Source of the DNA: Sulfitobacter geojensis
Lineage (GTDB): Bacteria; Pseudomonadota; Alphaproteobacteria; Rhodobacterales; Rhodobacteraceae
Length of the DNA: 64,000 bases
Reading direction: 5' to 3'
Assembly: GCF_000622325.1 (NCBI RefSeq)
Contig: NZ_JASE01000005.1
Location: forward strand, 186,001 to 250,000
Shown here one piece after another: positions 33,234 through 43,231 of the stretch. Both the position numbers and the translations under genes were made by a program. The notes under the pieces are model-generated. The model searched no databases, was not told the origin of the DNA, and saw nothing but the letters and a program-made list of their open reading frames with translations. The stretch's first letter is position 1, and each line of letters starts with the position of its first letter.

Positions 33234-34514
33234 ATGAACACACCTCTCTCAGAAGCCATTGCCGCAAAACGCGACGACCTGATCGCGCTGACCCAAGACC
33301 TGATCCGTATCCCGACGTTAAACCCGCCCGGTCAGGATTATCGTCTGATCTGCGAATATCTGGACAAACGCCTGTCCGCGCATGGTTTTGAAACCCAGAT
33401 GATCCGCGCTTTTGGCACACCCGGGGACAGCGAAAAATATCCACGTTGGAACATCATCGCGCGGCGCGACGGCAAACATGCCGGCGAATGTGTGCATTTC
33501 AACAGCCACACCGATGTGGTCGAGGTAGGCGCCGGTTGGACCTTTGACCCCTTCGGTGCCGAAATTTCGGACGGCAAAATTTACGGGCGCGGCACCTGCG
33601 ACATGAAAGGCGGGCTTGCCGCATCGATCATCGCCGCCGAAACTTTTATCGAACAACATCCCGATTTCGCGGGCGCGATCGAGATTTCGGGCACGGCGGA
33701 CGAAGAAACCGGCGGCTATGGCGGTGTGGCCTACCTTGCCGAGCACGGCCATTTCAGCCCCGACAAGGTTCAGCATGTGATCATTCCCGAACCGCTGAAC
33801 AAAGACCGGATTTGTCTGGGACATCGCGGCGGCTGGTGGGCCGAGATCGAAACCAAGGGCGAGATTGCCCATGGCGCGATGCCTTTCCTTGGCGATTGCG
33901 CCGTGCGCCACATGGGCGCGGTGTTGCAGGAGTTTGAGGATAAGCTTTTTCCCGCGATGGCCGCCCGCTACACCGAAATGCCGGTTGTCCCCGAAGGGGC
34001 GCGCAATTCGACGATGAACATCAACTCTATTCATGGTGGTGAAAACGAACCGGCCGATGATTTTGACGGGCTACAGGCCCATTGCGTCCCTGATTCCTGC
34101 CGCATCGTGATCGACCGGCGTTTCCTCGTCGAGGAACCGCTGGATCAAGTGCGCGACGAGGTCACCGGCCTGCTTGACGGATTGCGCGAAAGCCGTCCGA
34201 ATTTCGAATACGAGATCACCGAACGTAACTCGGTTCTACCGTCCATGACCGACAAGGAATCGCCGGTTGTGCGTACCGTAGCCAAAGCGATTGAGGATGT
34301 GATGGGCGTACCGCCCCAATATGTCGCGTCGCCCGGCAGCTACGATCAAAAACACATCGACCGGATCGGCAAGCTGAAGAATTGCATCGCTTATGGGCCG
34401 GGCATTCTGGACCTCGCGCATAAGCCCGATGAATACATCGGCATCGACGATATGATCGACAGCGCCAAGGTGATGGGAGCCGCGTTAGAGACGCTTTTAC
34501 TTCCCGTCACCTGA
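33234..34514 (+). CDS. M20-family metallopeptidase, ArgE/DapE type
   Basis: A 426-residue di-zinc amidohydrolase. Ligands are in FNSHTDVVEVG (His, Asp), YGRGTCDMKGG (Asp) and GTADEETGG (catalytic Glu pair), with the C-terminal His in SPGSYDQKHID. The dimerisation lid domain lies between. Family members deacylate acetylornithine, succinyl-diaminopimelate or N-acyl amino acids. With no arginine or lysine genes nearby the substrate is open. It follows the aminotransferase-like gene by 38 bp on the same strand. Confidence 0.88.
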   Translation: MNTPLSEAIAAKRDDLIALTQDLIRIPTLNPPGQDYRLICEYLDKRLSAHGFETQMIRAFGTPGDSEKYPRWNIIARRDGKHAGECVHFNSHTDVVEVGAGWTFDPFGAEISDGKIYGRGTCDMKGGLAASIIAAETFIEQHPDFAGAIEISGTADEETGGYGGVAYLAEHGHFSPDKVQHVIIPEPLNKDRICLGHRGGWWAEIETKGEIAHGAMPFLGDCAVRHMGAVLQEFEDKLFPAMAARYTEMPVVPEGARNSTMNINSIHGGENEPADDFDGLQAHCVPDSCRIVIDRRFLVEEPLDQVRDEVTGLLDGLRESRPNFEYEITERNSVLPSMTDKESPVVRTVAKAIEDVMGVPPQYVASPGSYDQKHIDRIGKLKNCIAYGPGILDLAHKPDEYIGIDDMIDSAKVMGAALETLLLPVT

Positions 34515-35747
34515 GGCCAACGCCAACCCGTCCACGATACCGGTCAGCGCCGCACCACGGTGCACTTGCGCGCGCGGCAACCGCGTGGTCAGCGCGTCCT
34601 GCACCACTTGCATCAGGCTGGAACCGCCCACAAAGATCAGCTTGTCCACCGCGTCCGGCTCTACGTCGGCAGCGGCCAGTGTCGCCTCTGCCGCGGTGCC
34701 AATCTGGTCTGCCAGCACCGCCAGTTTCGCCGTCATCATTTCGGCTGGCAGCGGCAGCACCGCCTTGCGCTTTAGCATCCCGACCTTAATCACCGGGTTC
34801 TCGATCCCCGGCGTGTTCGCCATAATCTTGCCCGCCTCGACGGCAAAGGCCAGATCATGCCCCAGCTCTTCCTCCAACACCTTGACCAGCCGCGCCAGAC
34901 GTCCCTCATGCACGGCATATTTATGCAAATCCTTCGCCGCGCGCAGGGTGTCGGGGCCGTAAAGAAACGGAATTTTTGCCCATGTCGCCAGATCGTTAAA
35001 GATCGCATTAGGTGCGATATGCGTATCACCGCCAAAGGCATGGCGGATCTGGCTGCCCATGCCGAGCTGCGGCATCACCCGTTTAATGCTGAGGCGGCGG
35101 TCAAAATCCGTACCGCCGATACGCACGCCATAGCTGGCCAGAATGTCGATGTCGGTGCTGCCGCTTTGGCGAAACAGGGTGAAATCCGACGTACCGCCAC
35201 CGATGTCCACCACCAGACCCAGATCACCTGCGTTCAGCACATCGCGACTGGCCCGTGCGGCCGCTTCGGGTTCGTTCAAAAAGCGCACACCTTCAAACCC
35301 GGCGCGCGCGTAACATTCCTTGAGGTCTTCCAATGCCTGCACATTGCGCGCTTCGTCCTCTGAATGAAACCGAACAGGGCGCCCCGATACGGCATGGGTA
35401 AAGGTTTGGCCGGTCGTCGCTTCAGCGCGTGTTTTCAGTTCGGTCAGGAACCGCGCCACAATGTCGATAAAATCCAGCCGCTCACCCAGCAACATCCGGC
35501 TTTCGCGGATCAGCCTTGTGCCCAGCAGGCTTTTGAGGCCCCGCATATAGCGCCCGTCGTCGCCCCCCAACAAGGCATCAGAGGCAGCCGCGCCAACCAG
35601 CATCTTCTTTTCTTCATAGTCAAAGAACACCGCTGTGGGCATGGTCGGCGCGCCGCCTTCCAATGCGATCAACTGCGGTTTGCCATTCACGCAAACCCCA
35701 GCCGCCGAATTTGATGTTCCGAAATCAATACCCAGTGTTGCCGACAT
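34497..35747 (-). CDS. Hsp70-family actin-like ATPase (YegD type)
   Basis: A 416-residue nucleotide-binding protein covering the Hsp70 ATPase domain only. LGIDFGTSNSAAGV is phosphate loop 1, LVVDIGGGTSDFTLF loop 2 and LIFVGGSSLMQVVQ the adenosine site. The substrate-binding domain of DnaK is missing, as in YegD, whose function is not settled. Its 3' end overlaps the M20 gene by 18 bp, convergently. Confidence 0.88.
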   Translation of the reverse strand: MSATLGIDFGTSNSAAGVCVNGKPQLIALEGGAPTMPTAVFFDYEEKKMLVGAAASDALLGGDDGRYMRGLKSLLGTRLIRESRMLLGERLDFIDIVARFLTELKTRAEATTGQTFTHAVSGRPVRFHSEDEARNVQALEDLKECYARAGFEGVRFLNEPEAAARASRDVLNAGDLGLVVDIGGGTSDFTLFRQSGSTDIDILASYGVRIGGTDFDRRLSIKRVMPQLGMGSQIRHAFGGDTHIAPNAIFNDLATWAKIPFLYGPDTLRAAKDLHKYAVHEGRLARLVKVLEEELGHDLAFAVEAGKIMANTPGIENPVIKVGMLKRKAVLPLPAEMMTAKLAVLADQIGTAAEATLAAADVEPDAVDKLIFVGGSSLMQVVQDALTTRLPRAQVHRGAALTGIVDGLALASGDGK

Positions 35748-35878
35748 CACCTGACCCTCTTCGCAAGCCCGCGTCTTTAGGCGCTACGCGCGGTAAAGGC
35801 AAACCCTGCTTGCGGCCACTGGTCACGGCCCTGTGTTTTGGCTAGCCTTCATTCCATAATCAATAAGGGAGACCACCC

Positions 35879-37357
35879 ATGTTACACCTGCCCCGCCTTC
35901 TGCTTGGCGTCAGCACCGCAGCCCTTTTGGCCGGTGCCGCCTTGGCCAAAGACGATATCACCATCGCGATCCAGCTTGAGCCACCTCATATGGACCCGAC
36001 ATCTGCCGCAGCCGGTGCCATCGATTCGGTGCTTTATTCCAACGTGTTCGAGGGTCTGACCCGCTTTATGAGCGACGGTTCGGTTGTGCCGGGCCTCGCG
36101 GAATCATGGGACATTTCCGATGACGGGCTAACCTATACGTTCAAACTGCGCTCTGACGTAACATTTCACGACGGCACGACGATGGACGCCGAGGATGTGA
36201 AATTCAGCCTCGACCGGATCGGGGCAGAAGACAGCGCGAATGCACAAAAGGCACTGTATTCAGCCATTTCCGAAGTGAACGTCGTTGATCCAATGACGGT
36301 CGAGGTGAAACTCTCCGAACCGAATGGCAACCTGATCTTCAACCTTGCATGGGGTGATGCCGTGATCGTGGCACCCGAAAGCATCGAAGGTATCAAACAG
36401 ACGCCCATCGGCACCGGCGCCTTCAAGTTTGACAGCTGGACGCAGGGCGACAAGGTCGAACTGTCCCGCAACGACGCCTATTGGGGGGACGCCCCTGCGC
36501 TGGCCTCGGCAACGTTCAAATTTATCTCTGATCCGACCGCTGCTTTTGCGTCGGTGATGGCTGAAGACGTTGATGTGTTCTCCGGCTTTCCCGCCCCGGA
36601 AAACCTGCCGCAATTCGAAGCAGACCCGCGTTTTCAGGTTCTTGTCGGGTCAACCGAGGGTGAAACCATCCTGTCGACGAACAACAAGATGCCACCCTTT
36701 GACAACGTAAAGGTGCGCGAGGCGCTGGCCCATGCGATTGACCGTCAAGCAATCATCGACGGTGCAATGTTCGGTCTGGGCACACCAATTGGGACGCATT
36801 TTGCACCGCATAATCCCGCCTATGTCGATCTGACGGCGCAATCCAATTACGACCCCGCAAAGGCCAAGGCCCTATTGGCCGAAGCCGGATTTGCGGACGG
36901 ATTTGAAACCACTTTGCACCTGCCGCCCCCTTCCTACGCGCGGCGCGGCGGCGAAATCATTGCTGCACAGCTGGCAGAGGTTGGCATCACCGCCAAAATC
37001 ACCAACGTCGAATGGGCACAGTGGTTGGAAACGGTTTTCAAGGGCAAGGATTTCGGCCTGACCATCGTCAGCCATACCGAACCGATGGACATCGGGATCT
37101 ACGCAAACCCAGAATACTATTTCCAGTATGAAAACAAGGAGTTTCAGGATCTGATTGCCAAGTTCAACACGACGGCCGATCCTGAAATGCGCGGCGAAAT
37201 GATGGCGCAGGCGCAGCAGATCATCGCCGATGACTATGTGAACGGCTACCTGTTCCAGCTGGCCTTGCCCACCGTCGCACAGGCCGGTGTTCAGGGTCTG
37301 TGGGAAAATGCACCGACACAGGCAAACGACCTGACCAGCGTCAGCTGGGCCGACTAA
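35879..37357 (+). CDS. Peptide/nickel-type ABC transporter substrate-binding protein
   Basis: A 492-residue family 5 binding protein. A signal peptide ends near GAALAKDD; LEPPHMDPTSAAAGAIDS, YSNVFEGLTRF, PGLAESWDISDDG and LRSDVTFHDGT are the classic DppA/OppA N-terminal signature. It probably delivers a peptide to the permeases encoded at 39.5-42.9 kb, although three unrelated genes intervene. RBS AAGGGAGACC precedes the ATG. Confidence 0.9.
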   Translation: MLHLPRLLLGVSTAALLAGAALAKDDITIAIQLEPPHMDPTSAAAGAIDSVLYSNVFEGLTRFMSDGSVVPGLAESWDISDDGLTYTFKLRSDVTFHDGTTMDAEDVKFSLDRIGAEDSANAQKALYSAISEVNVVDPMTVEVKLSEPNGNLIFNLAWGDAVIVAPESIEGIKQTPIGTGAFKFDSWTQGDKVELSRNDAYWGDAPALASATFKFISDPTAAFASVMAEDVDVFSGFPAPENLPQFEADPRFQVLVGSTEGETILSTNNKMPPFDNVKVREALAHAIDRQAIIDGAMFGLGTPIGTHFAPHNPAYVDLTAQSNYDPAKAKALLAEAGFADGFETTLHLPPPSYARRGGEIIAAQLAEVGITAKITNVEWAQWLETVFKGKDFGLTIVSHTEPMDIGIYANPEYYFQYENKEFQDLIAKFNTTADPEMRGEMMAQAQQIIADDYVNGYLFQLALPTVAQAGVQGLWENAPTQANDLTSVSWAD

Positions 37358-37377
37358 AACCGAAAAACACGCGACCA

Positions 37378-37406
37378 AGGGCCCCTGCACCGCGGGGGCC
37401 TGTTTT
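37378..37406 (+). terminator. Rho-independent terminator after the binding-protein gene
   Basis: AGGGCCCC and GGGGCCT pair around a short loop with one bulged G, followed by GTTTT, 21 bp after the stop. It should end or attenuate transcription before the small gene at 37422. Confidence 0.7.
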
Positions 37407-37421
37407 CTGACAGGAGCCACG

Positions 37422-37640
37422 ATGCGAAAGAGTCTAAGAGACAAAACCGTTGCGGTCTGTACCGACAAGATTGCAAAAAAGGGCGATACCGTTGGGCTGT
37501 CCTTTTATGCGTTCTTTGCCAACAAGAACGACGACCCGGAACTGTTAATGGAAGCGGCTGAATGGTGGATCAAAACACACCGGCTGGATCACTTCGAAAA
37601 GGCTGTAAAAATCCGCGATATGGTCCAAGCGGGTCTTTAA
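37422..37640 (+). CDS. Small conserved protein, DUF6500-like
   Basis: A 72-residue cytoplasmic protein (MRKSLRDKTVAVC, VGLSFYAFFANKNDDPELL, WWIKTHRLDHFEKAVKI). The pattern resembles the DUF6500 family from Rhodobacterales; the name is from memory. RBS CAGGAG precedes the ATG by 6 bp. It has no recognised catalytic motif. It lies between a terminator and the convergent deacetylase-like gene, so it is probably read at low level from the binding-protein promoter. Confidence 0.7.
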   Translation: MRKSLRDKTVAVCTDKIAKKGDTVGLSFYAFFANKNDDPELLMEAAEWWIKTHRLDHFEKAVKIRDMVQAGL

Positions 37641-37664
37641 CCGCATGCCCCCGCCAAGAAAGCG

Positions 37665-38780
37665 CTAGCGCATCTTACGGCGGAGCAGCGCGCAAACCGC
37701 GTCTTTCACCTCATCTCTCACATCGCCCTCACGCGCTGCGTCCCTTAACGTCGTGAACCAATGCTCTGGCGGGTTTTTGCCGCGTCTGTTGCCGTCGAAC
37801 CGCAAGCCGCGCAGAACAGTTTGCGCTGCGTCGGGCAAGACCTCCGGCGCCTCCCGTCCGTTCAGCACACCCCAAACCTGCGCCCATAACCGTCCAACCG
37901 ACCACGGATTATACCCGCCGCCGCCAAGGACCAGCAGGCGCGGGGCCATGCCCATCAGCCCGCGCAGGACATCCAACTGCGCATTATTGCTAAGCGCCAT
38001 ATGCGACAGGGGGTCTTCCTCCAGCCCGTCCGCCCCGCACAGCAGGACAATCGCATCAGGGCGAAACGCCGCGACCTTGGGCAGGATCAATTCGTCCCTG
38101 ATACAGGCCATTTCACTGTCGTTCAAACCGCGCGGCACGGGCAGATTATACGCATTGCCGCCTGCGTCATTCTCGATCTTGCCGGTGCGCGGCCACAACC
38201 GCGCCTCATGGACAGAGATCATCAGACAATCAGGATCGCCGCCAAACCCGACCTCGACCCCGTCAGGGTGATGGGCATCAATATCCACATAGGCAATGCG
38301 CCGCACCCCATGATGACGCAGGCTGAGCATCGCCAGCACCGGATCATTCAGATAGCAAAATCCGTTTGCGCGATCCGGCATACCATGGTGTGTGCCGCCG
38401 GCCGGATTGTAAATCACACCGCCCTCCTGTAACAGCTCACCCGCAAGGATCGACCCGCCAGCCGCCGTTGCAGGGCGGCGGAATATTTCAGGGAAAACGG
38501 GGTTGGTAACACTGCCGATGTCGTGCAAATCACGGTCTTGGGGCGTGACAGACTGACTTGCCTCAATCCGTTGCAGTGCCGCGATATAACGCGGGCTGTG
38601 CCAATGCTGCAATGCGGCCGGTTTCGCGCGCGGCGAGGTTATGAACTGGGTGGGCGGCAACCAGCCCAGCGCACGGCTTAGGTCCATTACTGTCGAAACA
38701 CGCGGAACCCGCAACGGGTGCCAACGGCCATAGGTTGAATGGCGGAAAATCTCGTGACCTATGAACTTCGGTATCTGCAT
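37665..38780 (-). CDS. Histone deacetylase/acetoin-utilisation (AcuC) family amidohydrolase
   Basis: A 371-residue zinc hydrolase of the HDAC fold. The metal ligands are in AYVDIDAHHPDGVEV (Asp, His) and LLCGADGLEEDP (Asp). YNPAGGTHHGMPDRANGFCY carries the catalytic His pair and VLGGGGYN the Tyr loop region. The usual HHGDG is HHPDG here, a small variation. It probably deacetylates a small molecule or protein lysine. Acetoin genes are not nearby. Confidence 0.88.
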   Translation of the reverse strand: MQIPKFIGHEIFRHSTYGRWHPLRVPRVSTVMDLSRALGWLPPTQFITSPRAKPAALQHWHSPRYIAALQRIEASQSVTPQDRDLHDIGSVTNPVFPEIFRRPATAAGGSILAGELLQEGGVIYNPAGGTHHGMPDRANGFCYLNDPVLAMLSLRHHGVRRIAYVDIDAHHPDGVEVGFGGDPDCLMISVHEARLWPRTGKIENDAGGNAYNLPVPRGLNDSEMACIRDELILPKVAAFRPDAIVLLCGADGLEEDPLSHMALSNNAQLDVLRGLMGMAPRLLVLGGGGYNPWSVGRLWAQVWGVLNGREAPEVLPDAAQTVLRGLRFDGNRRGKNPPEHWFTTLRDAAREGDVRDEVKDAVCALLRRKMR

Positions 38781-38802
38781 TGTCTGATATTAGACGACGC
38801 CG

Positions 38803-38830
38803 AAAAAAAGGGCACCCGAAGGTGCCCTTT
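38803..38830 (-). terminator. Rho-independent terminator with UUCG tetraloop
   Basis: AAAGGGCACC and GGTGCCCTTT form a perfect 10-bp stem; the minus-strand loop is TTCG, followed by seven T residues. It terminates the leftward HdeA-like gene that ends at 38851, 20 bp away. Confidence 0.9.
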
Positions 38831-38850
38831 GATCCGTAATTTCTTATCGC

Positions 38851-39267
38851 TTAGCGCGTGCCGTCAAGACCGGCTGCGGCTTCGCTGACCAATGTGTCCA
38901 GATTGCGGTCGCACTGTGCAACAAGCGCTTCCATCGCTTCGGTCATCTGGGACTCTTCAGTAGTGTTGTCCTCGTTACCATCAGCCTTGGCACCGGCAGT
39001 TGTGTTCCCTTCGGTCGCTTCAGCGGCAGTCGTTGTACCAACAGAGTCTTCTGTCGCTTTTGGTTCGCCGTCGGTGGGTACGCCATTGGCACCATCATCG
39101 ATCTCGGCGATTGCCATTTCAGCGACCTTCATCTGGTCACCGGACTCAAGCGCGTTGAACTCGGCACATGTCATGGTCGTCATGTCGAGGTGCGCCGCAG
39201 CAAAAGCGGGCATAGACATGGAGCTCAGCAGGGCGGCGGCGGCGATTGTTTTAAACGTACGGGTCAT
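38851..39267 (-). CDS. Secreted HdeA/HdeB-like small acidic protein
   Basis: A 138-residue exported protein. The signal peptide (MTRTFKTIAAAALLSSMSMPAFAA) precedes MTCAEFNALESGDQMKVAEM and a C-terminal ALVAQCDRNLDTLV. These two single Cys segments match the HdeA periplasmic acid-stress chaperone fold, in which the two cysteines pair. Between them is a low-complexity acidic Thr/Glu/Asn/Gly stretch (about residues 50-100) not found in E. coli HdeA. The ATG at 39265-39267 is preferred to one at 39315. It has its own terminator. Confidence 0.75.
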   Translation of the reverse strand: MTRTFKTIAAAALLSSMSMPAFAAAHLDMTTMTCAEFNALESGDQMKVAEMAIAEIDDGANGVPTDGEPKATEDSVGTTTAAEATEGNTTAGAKADGNEDNTTEESQMTEAMEALVAQCDRNLDTLVSEAAAGLDGTR

Positions 39268-39526
39268 TGTTTTCTCCTCATGTTCTGTTGTGAGATCAAC
39301 CAGCCAATGTCGCAAACAGTTCCGCTGCTTTGGGAAGAAACCAGCGTTTCGTTAACGAATAACTCTTGTAACCCATTGAAACTAAAGTCGTAAAACATGA
39401 GGTAAAATATCTCATGTCACTGCATCACATTCTGACTGCTCCATTTTCAGGCAGGTATTGCAAAGGAAGTAAGGTCAGAAGTTAACACCACTGGACGCCA
39501 CCCCTGACCGCGCATACCCTCGCGAA

Positions 39527-40474
39527 ATGTTACGTTATGCCCTCAAACGTCTGGTCTCGTTGATCATCAGTCTCGCCGTCGCTTCGGTGGTGATTTTCGT
39601 GGTGATCGAAGTGGCACCGGGCGACCCTGCGTCGTTTATGTTGGGAATGAATGCGCAGCCCGAAACGCTTGCTGCTCTGCGGTCGGAACTCGGCCTCGAT
39701 GTTTCCAAGGTCGAGCGTTACGTCACTTGGGTTACCGGCATGCTGACCGGCGATTTCGGCACTTCCTACACTTACCGCACCCCTGTTTCACAGATGATCG
39801 GCGACCGGCTGTGGGTTTCTTTGCCCTTGTCGCTTTACGCGCTGGTACTCAGCACGCTGGTCGCCTTTCCTGCCGGAATTTACGCCGCCAGCCGTCGGGG
39901 ACAGGCCGGGGACATCGGGGTGATGGGGGCCACGCAACTGGGCGTGGCTGTACCCAATTTCTGGTTCGCCATGATGCTGGTGCTGCTCTTTGCCATCAAC
40001 CTGCGTTGGTTTTCTGCTGGCGGGTTTGTCGGTTGGGACAAGGGGTTTTTCACCGGACTTCACGGTTTGACCCTGCCGGCCATTGCCCTTGCCCTGCCGC
40101 AGGCTGCGATCCTTGCGCGGGTGATGCGATCCTCTCTGCTTGACGTGATGGGCGAAGATTTCATGCGTACCGCGCGGGCCAAAGGGCTCACGGCGCGACA
40201 GGCGCTTTGGCGGCATGGTTTGCGCAATGCGCTGATACCGGTGCTAACGATCATCGGGCTGCAATTCTCGTTTCTGCTGGCGGGCTCTATCATCATCGAA
40301 CAAGTGTTTTACCTGCCCGGTCTGGGGCGACTGGTGTTTCAATCCATTTCAGCACGCGATCTGATTGTTGTGGAATCCGTTGTAATGCTCTTGGTTTTCT
40401 CCGTGATCCTTGTGAACTTTCTGGTTGATCTGGCCTATGCCCTTGTCGATCCGCGATTGAGGGCGCGATCATGA
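39527..40474 (+). CDS. Peptide-type ABC transporter permease (DppB type)
   Basis: A 315-residue permease with about six membrane segments. LKRLVSLIISLAVASVVIF and VAPGDPASFMLG open it, and the EAA loop reads DFMRTARAKGLTARQALWRH. It forms the membrane channel with the next gene, which it overlaps by 4 bp. No strong ribosome binding site was seen. The 259-bp gap upstream (39268-39526) should hold the operon promoter. Confidence 0.92.
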   Translation: MLRYALKRLVSLIISLAVASVVIFVVIEVAPGDPASFMLGMNAQPETLAALRSELGLDVSKVERYVTWVTGMLTGDFGTSYTYRTPVSQMIGDRLWVSLPLSLYALVLSTLVAFPAGIYAASRRGQAGDIGVMGATQLGVAVPNFWFAMMLVLLFAINLRWFSAGGFVGWDKGFFTGLHGLTLPAIALALPQAAILARVMRSSLLDVMGEDFMRTARAKGLTARQALWRHGLRNALIPVLTIIGLQFSFLLAGSIIIEQVFYLPGLGRLVFQSISARDLIVVESVVMLLVFSVILVNFLVDLAYALVDPRLRARS

Positions 40475-41286
40475 ACCGGAACCTAATCCTTGGCAGCCTT
40501 TTGACCGCAGTCTTCCTGTTTGCGGCACTCATCAGCTTTGTCTGGACCCCGTTTGATCACACGGCCCTGAATATCCCTGACAAACTACAAACGCCGTCCT
40601 CCACCCACTTGTTGGGGACCGATCATTTCGGTCGCGATTTGCTAAGCATGATTATGGTTGGCGCGCGCACCTCTATCGCAGTGGCGCTGGTGGCGGTGGG
40701 CATCGGCATGGGTCTGGGCGTGCCACTGGGCCTTTGGGCGGCAGCGCGGCAAGGCACAATGGTGGATGAATTGATCATGCGCGGCAATGATCTGGTGTTT
40801 GCCTTTCCAAGTTTGGTCATCGCCATTCTGATCACAGCGATTTTCGGGGCCGGTGCGATCAACGCCATCATCGCCATCGGCATCTTTAACATTCCCGTTT
40901 TCGCCCGCATTACCCGAGGTGCTGCACTTTCCCTCTGGCAGCGCGAATTCATCATGGCCGCCCGCGTTGCGGGCAAAAACGCGCGGCGCATTTCCATCGA
41001 ACATATCCTGCCCAATGTAACCAATCTGCTGATTGTTCAGGGCACCATCCAGTTCAGCCTTGGTATCCTTGCCGAGGCGGGGCTCAGCTATGTTGGGCTA
41101 GGGGCGCAACCGCCGACGCCATCATGGGGGCGGATGCTCGCGGATGCGCAAACACTGGTCAGCATCGCGCCCCATATGGCGCTGGTCCCGGGTTTCGCGA
41201 TCATACTGACCGTGCTGGGATTAAACCTGATGGGCGACGGATTGCGCGACTATCTTGATCCACGTTTGCGGGTGGCGCGGACATGA
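40471..41286 (+). CDS. Peptide-type ABC transporter permease (DppC type)
   Basis: A 271-residue second permease. SSTHLLGTDHFGRDLLSMIM is the family signature and FIMAARVAGKNARRISIEHI the EAA loop. It is overlapped by 4 bp on both sides within the dppB-dppC-dppDF type operon. Confidence 0.92.
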   Translation: MNRNLILGSLLTAVFLFAALISFVWTPFDHTALNIPDKLQTPSSTHLLGTDHFGRDLLSMIMVGARTSIAVALVAVGIGMGLGVPLGLWAAARQGTMVDELIMRGNDLVFAFPSLVIAILITAIFGAGAINAIIAIGIFNIPVFARITRGAALSLWQREFIMAARVAGKNARRISIEHILPNVTNLLIVQGTIQFSLGILAEAGLSYVGLGAQPPTPSWGRMLADAQTLVSIAPHMALVPGFAIILTVLGLNLMGDGLRDYLDPRLRVART

Positions 41287-42881
41287 CCCTTTTGCAGATC
41301 ACCAACCTTAGTCTGTCGATCTATAATTTTGATATCCTGCGCGATGTGACCCTTTCGATTGACGCCGGCGAAATCGTTGCCGTTACCGGCGAGAGCGGGT
41401 CAGGTAAATCCATGACGGCCCTTGCCGTCATGGGGTTGTTGCCAAAAGGGACACGGACCAAAGGTCACATCCTGCTTGGCGATCAAGAGCTGACGCAGCT
41501 AAGTGAACCGGACCTGTGCAAGATGCGCGGCAGTGACATGGGCATGGTGTTTCAGGAACCGATGACGGCATTGAACCCTGTCCAAACCATCGGTGCACAG
41601 GTGGCCGAAACGATCCGCATCCATGACGCAAACATCTCACGTGCAGACGCCGAAGCGCAAGCCGCCGCAACCCTGACGCGCGTCGGCCTGTCGCAAGATC
41701 GCTTTCCCCTGTCGCGCTATCCGCATGAATTGTCAGGCGGGCAACGCCAACGTGTTGTCATCGCCATGGCCATCGCGTTGCGGCCCCGCTTGCTGATTGC
41801 CGATGAGCCAACAACAGCGCTGGATGTCACCACACAGGCGCAAATCCTTGATCTGCTGAAATCACTCGCCCGCGAGGATGGCATGGGTCTTTTGATGATC
41901 ACCCATGATCTGGCCGTCGTCGCTGATATGGCCGACCGGATCATCGTCATGCGCAACGGCCAGATTGTCGAACAGGGGGCGACGCAAAGCCTGCTGCGCG
42001 ACATGCAACACCCCTATACCAAGATGCTGTTTGCTGCGTCGAACCATCAGGTTGATTTGCCCGCCGCCCCTGCGCCGCGCCCCTTGCTTGAGGTCAAAAA
42101 CGTCGTGCGCGACTACCGGTTGCCGCGAAAAACCCTGTTCGGACCGCCCGCATCTTTTCGCGCCATTGATGATGTTTCTTTCGATCTGCAACGGGGCGAA
42201 CGACTTGGGCTGGTTGGCGAAAGCGGTTGCGGGAAATCGACTCTAACACGGGCATTATTGGGTCTGGAAAAGGTTCAAGGCGGCGCAATTACACTGGATG
42301 GCGATCCTGTGTTTTCCGGCACGGCGCCCAATTTTGATGTCCGTCGCAAGATGCAAGTGGTGTTTCAAGACCCCTTCGGCAGCTTCAATCCGCGCCACAG
42401 GGTCGACCGGTTGATTACCGAACCCTTCCACCTTTTGCCCGACCCGCCAACCGGCAATAACCGAACGCGCGCGATTGACGAGGCGCTGACCGCTGTGGGT
42501 CTTTCCCCAAACGACGCCACCAAATACATCCACGAGTTTTCCGGTGGTCAACGTCAACGTATCGCGATCGCCCGCGCCCTGATCATCAAGCCAGAATTGA
42601 TCCTGTTTGATGAAGCGGTCAGCGCACTGGACGTTTCTGTGCGCGCCCAGATCCTTGATCTACTGGCCGACCTTTGCGGGTCTTACAATTTGACCTATCT
42701 GTTTATCTCTCATGATCTTTCGGTGGTACGCACCGTCACCGACCGTGTGCTGGTGATGCAATCTGGCAAAATTGTTGAGCAAGGCCCGACCGAAGATGTG
42801 TTTGAAAACCCGCAACACAGCTATACCCGAACCCTTATCGCAGCCGCGCCTGTGCTGCCCGACATCGGAGAATGCGCATGA
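41283..42881 (+). CDS. Fused dual ABC ATPase (DppD-DppF type)
   Basis: A 532-residue protein with two complete ABC ATPase domains. Domain 1: Walker [16 protein letters not shown], signature [14 protein letters not shown], Walker [13 protein letters not shown]. Domain 2: Walker [17 protein letters not shown], signature [14 protein letters not shown], Walker [13 protein letters not shown]; the usual EP is EA here. Both energise the peptide-type permeases upstream. Fusion of the two ATPases is common in this family. Confidence 0.92.
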   Translation: MTLLQITNLSLSIYNFDILRDVTLSIDAGEIVAVTGESGSGKSMTALAVMGLLPKGTRTKGHILLGDQELTQLSEPDLCKMRGSDMGMVFQEPMTALNPVQTIGAQVAETIRIHDANISRADAEAQAAATLTRVGLSQDRFPLSRYPHELSGGQRQRVVIAMAIALRPRLLIADEPTTALDVTTQAQILDLLKSLAREDGMGLLMITHDLAVVADMADRIIVMRNGQIVEQGATQSLLRDMQHPYTKMLFAASNHQVDLPAAPAPRPLLEVKNVVRDYRLPRKTLFGPPASFRAIDDVSFDLQRGERLGLVGESGCGKSTLTRALLGLEKVQGGAITLDGDPVFSGTAPNFDVRRKMQVVFQDPFGSFNPRHRVDRLITEPFHLLPDPPTGNNRTRAIDEALTAVGLSPNDATKYIHEFSGGQRQRIAIARALIIKPELILFDEAVSALDVSVRAQILDLLADLCGSYNLTYLFISHDLSVVRTVTDRVLVMQSGKIVEQGPTEDVFENPQHSYTRTLIAAAPVLPDIGECA

Positions 42882-43231
42882 CAATGCCCGTCAATCTTGC
42901 CGACAAACTAGCCCAAATCAGCACCCATTGGGATCCGCATGTGGTGGCCGATTATAATGGCAACGACATCATGGTGGTGAAGTTTCAGGGGGAATTTCCG
43001 TTTCATCTGCATGAAGACACCGATGATTTCTTTTTGGTTCTGAAAGGCGAGATGGTGATGGATCTTGAGGGCGCCTCCCATCCTGTGCGGTCCGGCGAAA
43101 TATTCGTTGTGCCCAAAGGTGTAACCCATCGCTCCAGAGCCGAAAAAGAATGCGAAGTTCTTTTGATTGAACCAAAAGGCGAGCCGAACACAGGGGATCC
43201 CGCCACCGCAGCGGCAAAGCCACGGCTATGA
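42878..43231 (+). CDS. Single-domain cupin protein
   Basis: A 117-residue cupin. FPFHLHEDTDDFFLVLKGEM supplies the metal-binding His/Glu set (motif 1) and IFVVPKGVTHRSRA the second His (motif 2). The ATG at 42878-42880 overlaps the transporter stop (ATGA) and has GGAG 8 bp upstream; the earlier ATG at 42872 is too close to it. It is in the transporter-peptidase operon. Its function is unknown and could be isomerase-like or ligand-binding. Confidence 0.85.
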   Translation: MTMPVNLADKLAQISTHWDPHVVADYNGNDIMVVKFQGEFPFHLHEDTDDFFLVLKGEMVMDLEGASHPVRSGEIFVVPKGVTHRSRAEKECEVLLIEPKGEPNTGDPATAAAKPRL

